From positions 1 through 48,693 of the forward strand of contig CASFCW010000009.1 in assembly GCA_949293165.1 (NCBI GenBank): a stretch of DNA of 48,693 bases, given 5' to 3'. Under the pieces are notes generated by a model. The model searched no databases. It was not told the DNA's origin and saw only the letters and a program-made list of their open reading frames with translations. Positions 23,672 to 32,100 of this stretch are shown piece after piece. The DNA is from an uncultured bacterium (GTDB taxonomy: Bacteria; Bacillota; Clostridia; Oscillospirales; Oscillospiraceae). Positions within the stretch are counted from its first letter, which is position 1; every line of letters begins with the position of its first letter. The translations under genes and the position numbers were made by a program.

Positions 23672-26600
23672 ATGAAGAAGAAAACCTTTGGACGAGCATT
23701 GGGCAGGGGGCTGACCAGCGCGGGCTGCTTCACCCTGTCCCTGTCCCTGGTGCTGGGCGGCATTTTGGAGGCCAATGCCGGCACAGTGGACACCTATCTG
23801 GGGACGGCCAGCCGGCTGCTGGTGTCGGACAACACGGAGGAAAACCCGCTGTACGACAAATTCGTGCCGCCGGCCCAGCTGCTGAACGAGGACGGCAGCG
23901 GGAATTCCGCCGCCCTGATCCAGGCCGCCATCGACCTCAACCGCCGGGAGGTGGCTGAGGGCTCCGTACTGCTGAAAAACGACAACGGGGCGCTGCCCCT
24001 GGACAGCGGCTCCAGCGTCACCCTGCTGGGCATCCGCTCCCACGCCAACCTGCTGGGGTCCAGCTTCGGCGTCAAGGCCCAGGGCCCCTACATCAGCCTG
24101 GAGCAGGCCCTGAGCCAAAACCGCACTGATTTTGCCCACACCATCGCCTGGTCCGAGGGGTCCATGAGCGCCTCGTCAGGGGCCACCACCGGGGAGTGGA
24201 AGGGGGAGGAGTTTGCCTTTGAGGGGGCTGGCTTCCAGCTCAACCCGACCATGATCGACATCTATGAGCGGCTGGGCCAGACCTACGTCCACTATGAAAA
24301 CGAGTCCGCCGCCGAGGTGTACGACCCCGGCGAGCCGTCCCTGGCGGAAATCGCCGCCGTCAACGGCAGCTATCAGGACAGCTTTGCCCAGTACGGGGAC
24401 GCGGCCATCGTGGTCATCGCCCGGCCCAGCTGTGAGCAGGTGGACTATCTGCCCGGCGGCGTGGCGGAGGGGCTGGACTTTGAGCATGGGGAGCCCCTTT
24501 CCCTGACCCGGAACGAGCGGGACGCCATCGAGCTGGCCAAGGCCTGTTCCGACAGGGTGATTGTCCTGCTGCAAAGCGCCTCCTCGGTGGAGATCGGGTC
24601 GCTGAAGGACGACCCGGAGGTGGACGCCATCCTGTGGATTGGCGCGCCGGGATGCTATGGGATGCTGGGGGTGGCCGACTTGCTGTGCGGCCGGGTCAGC
24701 CCCTCCGGCGGCCTGTTTGATATCTTTACCGCCTATAACCTGTCCGCCCCGGCCATGCAGAACATGGGGAAGATGTACTACACCAATACCGATGAGGTTA
24801 TCACCCGCACCGGCGGCGTGCTGGGCTTCACCCCCGGGGCCTATACCATTGAAGCGGAGGACATCTATGTGGGCTACCGGTACTACGAGACCCGGTATTA
24901 CGACGCCGTGGCCGGCCAGGGCAACGCCTCCTCGCCGGTGGGGGCGTGGGGATCGGACACGGAATGGGATTATGACAAGGAGGTCACCTATGGGTTTGGC
25001 TACGGCCTGAGCTATACCCAGTTTGCCTATGAATTTGACGGGGAGCCTGTTTTTGAGATTGCCGTGGACCAGGAGACCGGGGCGCCCAGCGCCTATGCGG
25101 TGTTCCAGGTCAAGGTGACCAACGTGGGGGACAGGGAGGGCAAAACCCCCGTCCAGATCTACGGCCAGGCCCCCTATATCCAGGGCGGCGTGGAGAAGTC
25201 CGCCATCCAGCTGCTGAATTTTGAGAAAACCGGCGTGCTGGCCCCCGGCCAGTCCCAGGTGGTGCCCGTCCGGGTGGATTTGCAATATATCGCCAGCTAT
25301 GACGAGACCTACGACAACGGCGACGGCACCACCGGCACCTATATCCTGGACCCCGGCAGCTATTATTTTGCCGTGGGCAACGGCGCCCACGACGCCCTGA
25401 ACCATATCATGGCCGCCCAGGGCATGGATGGGGACAAAATGTCCGGTACAGGCAACCCGGCCCAGGCTTACCGGAAGGATGTGACGGAGGACTTCCTTTC
25501 CAAAACCCTGTTTTCCGTATCCAAGACCGGCTACGCCGTCTCCAACCAGCTGCCCTACGCCGACTGGAACTATTACCAGCCCGGCCAGGTCACCTATCTC
25601 AGCCGCAGCGACTGGGCGGGCACCTTCCCCAAGACCTATGACGCCATGACCCTGACCAACGAACAGCTCATCCGCAACCTGAACGGGCAGACCTACACCC
25701 TCCACACCGACGACGACACCTCCGGCATTTTGTGGGGGCAGGACAACGGCGTGAAGTTTTATGAGATGTACGGCGTCCCCTATGACGATCCCAGATGGGA
25801 CGAGCTGCTGGATCAGCTGACGTTGGAGGAGGCCATGTACCTGTTTACCTTCGGTGGGCCCTCCATCCCCGGGGCGGAATCCATCGGCACCCTGGAGGCC
25901 TATATGGCGGAAAACGCCGGCAACGGCATTGCCGTAGCCCTCAACGCCACCAAGGACCCCGGCGCCCCCTGGGCCATCCCCTCCGACGATCCCAACAACA
26001 CCTGGCACCCCGAGGTGTTTGCCAGCGCCCCTGTGGGGGCCTCCACCTTCAACCCGGAGCTGATGTATGAGCTGGGGGTATTTACCGGCATTGAATCCCT
26101 GTTCACCGGCATCAACATCCTGTGGGGCCCCGGCCTGAACACCCATCGCCACGCCTACAACGGCCGCAACGGGGAGTATTACTCCGAGGACCCCGTCCTG
26201 TCCGGCGTGGCCGCCATGGAGTTTGCCATCGGGGCGTTGGAGTACGGCCTGGTGGCCGCCCCCAAGCATTTCGCCTTCAACGACCAGGAGTCGGAGCGGG
26301 GCGGCGTCTCCCCCTATATGACGGAGCAGCGGGCCCGGGAGGTGGAGCTGCGGGCCTATCAGATCGCCTTTGAGGCCACCAAGTACGACACGGAGGACTA
26401 TGACGCCGGTATGCGGGGGCTGATGACCTCCTTCTCCAAAATCGGCTCGGTGGAGTGTACCGCCAGCGAGGGCCTGATGACGGAGATCCTGGCCAACGAG
26501 TGGGGCTTTATCGGCTACGCCGTCACCGATATCTACGACGACGTGGATCTTTGGACGGCGGTGCTCAACGCCGGCACCACCTGCTTTGATACCCGGGGCC

Positions 26601-26920
26601 AGTCCGGCTTCTATACCACCACCACCCTGGAAAGCTCCAACCTGTTCCGTCACCTGATCGAGGGGGTGGGGCTCAGCCCCAACCTGATCGACGGGGACGC
26701 CAACCTCCAGCAGAAGCTGAAGGAGGCCGTCCACAAAAATATCTACGCCTGGACGGAAAGCCACCTGATGAACCGCTACAACGCCACCACCCGGGTGGAA
26801 AGCCGGGTGACCTGGTGGCGGGCGGCCTACGGCGCGGCCGCCGGGATATCCGCGGCGGTGATGGCGGTGGGCGCCGCCCTGTATGTGACCGCCTACCGGC
26901 GGGGACGGGAGGAATTCTGA
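23672..26920 (+). CDS. Membrane-anchored glycoside hydrolase family 3 with reversed domain order
   Basis: 1082 residues from ATG 23672 with GGAGGAAA upstream. The N-terminus is a signal or anchor helix (CFTLSLSLVLGGILEANAG). The domains appear swapped: the GH3 C-terminal (alpha/beta sandwich) domain comes first (VAEGSVLLKNDNGALPLD at about 90-110, TLLGIRSH), then a fibronectin-III-like domain (about 445-575, VKVTNVGDREGKTPVQIYG), then the catalytic barrel (LTLEEAMYLFTFGG, GPGLNTHRHAYNGRNGEYYS, KHFAFNDQE). The predicted nucleophile is Asp953 in YAVTDIYDD. The C-terminus has a transmembrane helix (AAAGISAAVMAVGAALYVTA) and a basic tail. Reversed GH3 enzymes are known from Ruminococcus and Butyrivibrio beta-glucosidases. 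It probably cleaves glycosides outside the cell. Its stop is one base before the next gene. Confidence 0.88.
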   Translation: MKKKTFGRALGRGLTSAGCFTLSLSLVLGGILEANAGTVDTYLGTASRLLVSDNTEENPLYDKFVPPAQLLNEDGSGNSAALIQAAIDLNRREVAEGSVLLKNDNGALPLDSGSSVTLLGIRSHANLLGSSFGVKAQGPYISLEQALSQNRTDFAHTIAWSEGSMSASSGATTGEWKGEEFAFEGAGFQLNPTMIDIYERLGQTYVHYENESAAEVYDPGEPSLAEIAAVNGSYQDSFAQYGDAAIVVIARPSCEQVDYLPGGVAEGLDFEHGEPLSLTRNERDAIELAKACSDRVIVLLQSASSVEIGSLKDDPEVDAILWIGAPGCYGMLGVADLLCGRVSPSGGLFDIFTAYNLSAPAMQNMGKMYYTNTDEVITRTGGVLGFTPGAYTIEAEDIYVGYRYYETRYYDAVAGQGNASSPVGAWGSDTEWDYDKEVTYGFGYGLSYTQFAYEFDGEPVFEIAVDQETGAPSAYAVFQVKVTNVGDREGKTPVQIYGQAPYIQGGVEKSAIQLLNFEKTGVLAPGQSQVVPVRVDLQYIASYDETYDNGDGTTGTYILDPGSYYFAVGNGAHDALNHIMAAQGMDGDKMSGTGNPAQAYRKDVTEDFLSKTLFSVSKTGYAVSNQLPYADWNYYQPGQVTYLSRSDWAGTFPKTYDAMTLTNEQLIRNLNGQTYTLHTDDDTSGILWGQDNGVKFYEMYGVPYDDPRWDELLDQLTLEEAMYLFTFGGPSIPGAESIGTLEAYMAENAGNGIAVALNATKDPGAPWAIPSDDPNNTWHPEVFASAPVGASTFNPELMYELGVFTGIESLFTGINILWGPGLNTHRHAYNGRNGEYYSEDPVLSGVAAMEFAIGALEYGLVAAPKHFAFNDQESERGGVSPYMTEQRAREVELRAYQIAFEATKYDTEDYDAGMRGLMTSFSKIGSVECTASEGLMTEILANEWGFIGYAVTDIYDDVDLWTAVLNAGTTCFDTRGQSGFYTTTTLESSNLFRHLIEGVGLSPNLIDGDANLQQKLKEAVHKNIYAWTESHLMNRYNATTRVESRVTWWRAAYGAAAGISAAVMAVGAALYVTAYRRGREEF

Positions 26921-26921
26921 T

Positions 26922-27347
26922 ATGAAGCGCTGTGCCATTGCCTGCTATCTTAACGCCATTGCCGCCGCCGCTGGAACCGCCGGGGTGATCCTCACCGTGC
27001 TCAGCAGCACCGCCACCCCCGACAACACCCTCAGCGGCCTGGGCCTGACGGTGGCCGCCGGAGTCGCCGCGGTGGCCCTGGTGCTGCTGGCCATCTGGCT
27101 GCCCACCCGGAGGGGGAACCATGACCCGGTCTCCACCGTGTCTGTGGTGGCCGCCATCGCCCTGTTCACCTATGTGCTGGGGCAGGTGGTCAGCCAGCGG
27201 ATCATGCTGATTGCGGGCCTGTTTTCCTTCAACGCGGGCAACGCCGCCGGATGGGGGGTGTTCCGCCTGGTGGTGGCGGCCGCGGTGTGCCTGCTGGCTG
27301 CCGACGTGCTGCTGGTGGCGGGCTCCTTCAACCGGTCTGTGAAGTAA
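26922..27347 (+). CDS. Four-helix membrane protein next to the GH3 gene
   Basis: 141 residues from ATG 26922, one base after the GH3 stop and behind GGGAGGAATT, so it is translationally linked to GH3. Four hydrophobic segments are visible (about 5-27, 40-61, 72-92 and 110-134), with short loops such as PTRRGNHD. There are no catalytic motifs and I do not recognise the family. Its linkage suggests a partner of the membrane-anchored GH3, for example helping anchor or position it, or a regulator of the transporter downstream. That role is inference only. Confidence 0.75.
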   Translation: MKRCAIACYLNAIAAAAGTAGVILTVLSSTATPDNTLSGLGLTVAAGVAAVALVLLAIWLPTRRGNHDPVSTVSVVAAIALFTYVLGQVVSQRIMLIAGLFSFNAGNAAGWGVFRLVVAAAVCLLAADVLLVAGSFNRSVK

Positions 27348-27384
27348 GCCGTCCCGGCCAATCCGGGATAGAATCAAGCCGTCA

Positions 27385-27418
27385 GGCCCATGCCGGTTGG
27401 GCATAACCGGCATGGGCC
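27385..27418. promoter_or_regulatory. Perfect 14-bp hairpin between the 4-TM gene and the GPH symporter
   Basis: GGCCCATGCCGGTT-GGGCAT-AACCGGCATGGGCC without a T-run, 22 bases before the symporter ATG. In the transcript it may stabilise or separate expression of the glycosidase and transporter parts. Confidence 0.55.
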
Positions 27419-27440
27419 GCGGTGAAAAGAGGGATCGCCT

Positions 27441-29030
27441 ATGAGCAAGCATGATTCGCCCGCCTCCGGCAGCCCGGGGGTGAACCGGGCCAAGCCCTAT
27501 CAGCTGGTGCTGTTCCCCCTGAACAACGGCGCCACCAATGTGTATTACGTGCTGATCCTCACCTATATCGCCACCTTCGGCAATGTGGTGCTGGGGCTGG
27601 CCATGGTGTTTGCCTCCTTCCTGGTAACGGGGATGCGGGTGTTCGACGCCATTACCGACCCGGTCATCGGCGCGCTGATGGACCGCACCAACGGCCGGTT
27701 TGGCAAATTCCGCCCCTTTATGGTCATCGGCTGCGTCATCATGGCCCTGTCCGTCACCGCCCTGTATGTGCTGACCCCCTATATCCCGCCGGAGTGGATG
27801 GCCCTGCGGTACACGGCCTTTGTGGTGCTGTACGCCGTTTGGGTGATCGGCTATACCTTCCAGACCTCTGTCACCCGGGCGGCCCAGGCGGTGCTCACCG
27901 ACGACCCCAAGCAGCGGCCCCTGTTCACCATCTTCAACACGGTGGGCTCCCTGGCGGGCATGGGGGTGATGCAGCTCATCGGCCCCATCCTGGCCAGGGA
28001 CGACCTGCTGGGGGACTATAACCGCTCCTGGTTCGCTGTGATGACGCCCATCGGCATCGCCGCGTCGGTGCTGCTGACCATTCTGGCGGTAATCGGTATC
28101 TGGGAGAAGGACCAGCCCAAATACTTCGGCCTGGGAGGGGAGCAGAAACAGCGGGTGCGCCTGTCCCAGTACCTGGCCATCATCCGGGCCAACAAGCCGC
28201 TGCAGCGGCTGATGGTGGCCGGCGGCGGGTGCAAGCTGGCCTTGTCCATCGCCACCAACCTGACGGTGCTGTCCATGCTGTACGCCTCCATGATGGGCCG
28301 GTACGACAGCCTGTACCTGCCCATGATGGTGTGGGGGTATGTATGCGCCGTCCCCTTTTTCCTGCTTACCGTCCGCACAGCGCAGAAACACGGGCAGCGG
28401 GCCTCCCTGATGCGGTATGTGGCGGTGGCCCTGGCCTGCTACTGCGTGGTGCTGGTGCTGCTGCTCCTGTGGCGGCCGGACAACCCCGCCGTCCAGCTGA
28501 ACCTGTACTCCACCCAGGGGGGCTTTCACCTGACGGTGAACCTGTACACCATTTTGTTCATGGCCTTCTTCGGCGTGGGCTACGGCGCATACTATGCCAC
28601 CGCCGACATGCCCATCCCCATGGTGGCAGACTGCTCCGATTATGAGACCTACCGCACCGGCAGTTTTGTCCCCGGCATTATGGGCACCCTGTTTTCCCTG
28701 GTGGATAAGCTGGTGTCCTCCCTGTCCGCTACGGTGGTGGGGGTGGCGGTGTCCCTCATCGGGCTGGACACCCTGCCCACCAAGGTGACCCCCTATTCCC
28801 AGGGGATGAAGTGGGTGGTAATCCTCCTGTTCTGCGTCATCCCCATGATCGCCTGGGCCGTCACCCTGGCGGCCATGGGGGGCTACTCCCTCACGGGGGA
28901 GCGGATGAAGGAAATCCGCACGGTCAACGCCGCCCGGAAGGCCGCCGTGGCCCGGGGGATGACTGTGGAGCAGGCTATGAAGGCCTTCCAAACCCTGGAG
29001 CAGGTGCCCCCGGAGTTCCGGGAGGGGTAG
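27441..29030 (+). CDS. GPH-family (glycoside-pentoside-hexuronide) cation symporter
   Basis: 529 residues from ATG 27441 with GAGGG 7 bases upstream. A major-facilitator fold with about 12 helices. The family signature lies near residues 60-95: RVFDAITDPVIGALMDRTNG followed by RFGKFRPFMVIG. Other typical segments are YFGLGGEQKQ in the central loop and DCSDYETYRTGSFVPGIMG in the second half. GPH transporters import di- or oligosaccharides or glucuronides with H+ or Na+. Encoded directly after GH2 and GH3, it most likely takes up the sugars released by them. It is the last gene of the unit, ended by a strong terminator. Confidence 0.92.
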   Translation: MSKHDSPASGSPGVNRAKPYQLVLFPLNNGATNVYYVLILTYIATFGNVVLGLAMVFASFLVTGMRVFDAITDPVIGALMDRTNGRFGKFRPFMVIGCVIMALSVTALYVLTPYIPPEWMALRYTAFVVLYAVWVIGYTFQTSVTRAAQAVLTDDPKQRPLFTIFNTVGSLAGMGVMQLIGPILARDDLLGDYNRSWFAVMTPIGIAASVLLTILAVIGIWEKDQPKYFGLGGEQKQRVRLSQYLAIIRANKPLQRLMVAGGGCKLALSIATNLTVLSMLYASMMGRYDSLYLPMMVWGYVCAVPFFLLTVRTAQKHGQRASLMRYVAVALACYCVVLVLLLLWRPDNPAVQLNLYSTQGGFHLTVNLYTILFMAFFGVGYGAYYATADMPIPMVADCSDYETYRTGSFVPGIMGTLFSLVDKLVSSLSATVVGVAVSLIGLDTLPTKVTPYSQGMKWVVILLFCVIPMIAWAVTLAAMGGYSLTGERMKEIRTVNAARKAAVARGMTVEQAMKAFQTLEQVPPEFREG

Positions 29031-29034
29031 CGCC

Positions 29035-29067
29035 CAGGGGCCCGCTGTCCGGCGGGCCCCTGTTTTT
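29035..29067 (+). terminator. Terminator of the glycosidase/GPH operon
   Basis: CAGGGGCCCGC / GCGGGCCCCTG (29035-29045 with 29052-29062), then TTTTT. Confidence 0.92.
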
Positions 29068-29181
29068 GCGGAGCGGGAGGGGGAAAAGGCCCCTTTCCGC
29101 TTTTCATTTTTTCCATTTTGTGCTACACTGAGAAAAAGCGCTGCACGGCGGGCGACCGCCGGTGAGAGAGGGGAGAAAACC

Positions 29182-32100
29182 ATGCAGGAAAAACGGATGA
29201 GACAGATTACGCTGCAGGTGGCGGAGGCCTTGACAGCCCAGAAGCTCTCCTTCGCCCCCACCAGGCGGGCCGCCATTGAGCTGCTGCGGACGCCGGGGTG
29301 GACGGAGGAGCTGCTGTCCCTGCTGCCCATCCGCAGCCGGTTGGAGTGCGGCCAGATTCTGGATCTGTGCGCCCCCATTCTGCCCAAGCTGTCCCCGGCG
29401 CCCCCCGACGGCTGGATGGCATTCTGCTACCGGTATATCCGGGACATCCTTTTCCCCGCCGGCGGCTTCGCCCCCGACAAGGAGGAGTACGAGGCTGGGG
29501 CCCGGTTTTACCTGACGGTGCTGCAGATCATGCTGGACCAGGAGCGGCAGGCCCTGCCCTTCGACCCCCTGGTGGACCTGGAGCTGCTGACGCCGGAGGT
29601 TTACCAGGGCTGCGACTGCGCGGCGGAGTATGGCCGCTTTTTGGAGCGGTACCGCCAGGAGTATGTCTATGAGCTGATGCGCCTGGGCCAGGAGGTCACC
29701 CCCTTCCGTACCCTGGGCCACATTGCCGGGGTGCACCACATCGCGGTGACGGTAGCCCGCGGGCTGAAGGACGCCGGGGTGGAGGTGGATCTGGCCCTGG
29801 CCTCCTCCGCCGCCGCCGCCCACGACATCGGCAAGTACGGCTGCCGGGCGGGGGAGCGGGTGCCCTACCTCCATTACTACTACACCGACCAGTGGCTCCA
29901 GGACCGGGACATGCCGGGCATCAGCCACATTGCGGCCAACCACTCCACCTGGGACCTGGAGCTGGAGTCCCTGTCGGTGGAGTCCCTGTGCCTGATCTAC
30001 GCCGATTTCCGCTCCAAGCAGGATCGGGACAAGGACGGCAACGAGATTACGGTGCTCTACCCCTTGGACGCCTCCTTCCAGGTGATTTTGTCCAAGCTGG
30101 ATAATGTGGACGCCAGCAAACGCCGCCGGTATGAGATGGTGTATGGCCGGCTCCACGATTTCGAGGATTACATGCGCTCTCTGGGGGTGGATGTGGAGCT
30201 CACCGGCCATCCCCAGCCGGTGGCAAAGGCCACGGACCCCTCCCTGATGAACCCCCAGGAGACGGTGGAAGGGCTGGCCCTGCTGTCGGTGGGGCACAGC
30301 CTGCGGCTGATGCATCTGCTGTCCAACGAGCGGAAGTTCGGCAATATCATCGAGGCGGCCCGCTCCACCAAGGACTGGAAGCAGCTGCGGGCCTACCTGA
30401 ATGTTTTCCAAGAGTACCTGACCTATCTGTCGGTGAAGCAGAAAACCCAGGCCCTGGCCTTCCTCTATGAGCTGCTGGTCCATCGTGAGGGCGACATCCG
30501 CCGCCAGGCGGCGGCCATCATGGGCCAGATGATCGCCCAGTTCCATCTGGTTTACCGGAAGGAGCTGCCCGCCGACGCCCTGGAGGACCCCTCGGAGCAG
30601 GTGCCCTTCGACCTGTGGAGGGAGTACCTGGAGCGGATTATCCACCCCGATCACAAGACCACCCAGCAGCAGCGCAGCCACATCAGCTACACGCTGAAGC
30701 TGGTGCTGTCCGCCATGCTGGAGTACGCCAGCCCGGAGGACATCCCCAAATTCCTGACGGAGCTGTTCCGGTATTACCAGAATCCCCGGCAGACGGAGGC
30801 GGATACCGCCTTTACGCTGCTGGACGCCGCCTGCTACCTGCCCGCCCAATACTGCGGCCAGGAGGTGCGGGAGCAGCTGATTGAGTTTGCCGCCCACTGG
30901 GCGGCCTCCCGGGACCTGCGGATGGAGACGGCGGCGCTGCTGTTCCTCCGCCGGGCGGAGCGGTCCCTCCCCCGGGAACACCCCCAGCTGCGCCGGATTG
31001 TGGAGGCGGCCCGGGCCGTCCCCCCCAGCAGCCTGACGGTGACCTTCCTGCAATACCGCATCCTCCGCCGGGCCGGGGAGGATGTGTCCTACCACAAACA
31101 TGTGCTTTACGACCAGGATGTGACCAGCGAGGTCTTTCTGGACAACCTGAAAACCGCCACCCCGTGGATCGTCAAATCTGTGGGCGTGGAGCTGCTGCGG
31201 GACCAGGTGGAATACGGCCTGATGGAGCATATCCTGCATATCTGCACTCATTTTTCCAACCTGGTCAAGGTGTCGGAACGGGTGGTGGTGCGCCACGAGG
31301 CCGGCGCCGCCCTGGTGCGGATTCTCCCCCTCCTCCGCCGGGATCAGCGCAACGAGGTGGTGGTGGAGCTGGGCAAGGGCCTGGAGATGGGGCAGTATTC
31401 CATCTCCAAATACATCCCCCAGTACCTGGGGCAGGCGGCGCTGTTCCTTTACCCCAGCGAGCTGGATGAGCAGGTGCTGTGGCTGAAAACGCTGCTGGGC
31501 TCCCCCAACGACTCGGCGGTGTCCGGCGCGCTGAACACCATCGCCGTGCTGCTGCAGCACTATCCCGCCTACCGCGCCCGGTTCAACGAGACGGAGGCCG
31601 ATTTTGAAAACCGCCGCCAGGAGCTGCTGGGACTGCTGCTGCTGGGCCTGGCCCACTACCGCACCTCCGTGCGGCAGGAGGCGCTGCTGGTCACCGGCAA
31701 GCTGCTGTATGAAAGCAACGTGCTGCCCATGGAGGAGAAGGCCCATCTCTTCTCCCTCAGCTACCGCAAGCTGCTGTTCCTGATCCAGGAATCCGCCGGC
31801 AGCGCGGACGACCTGACCTTCTTCTACCGTTCGGCGGCCCTGGCCCATATCAGCCGGTTTATCTCCCTGTGGCGGCTGGACCACGGCCCGTTCACCTTCA
31901 CCCCGCCCCAGCGCATCGCCTTCTTCCCCGGCACCTTTGACCCTTTCACCCTGTCCCACAAGGGGATCGTCCGGGCCATCCGGGATCTGGGCTTTGAGGT
32001 GTATCTGGCGGTGGATGAATTTTCCTGGTCCAAAAAGGCCCAGCCCCACCTGATCCGGCGGCAGATCGTTAACCTGTCGGTGGCGGGGGATTTCCACGTC

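Noticed and set aside
20248-23793. Long minus-strand open frame opposite buk and the GH2 gene
   Set aside because: It runs antisense through two certain genes and shows no motif or start signal.
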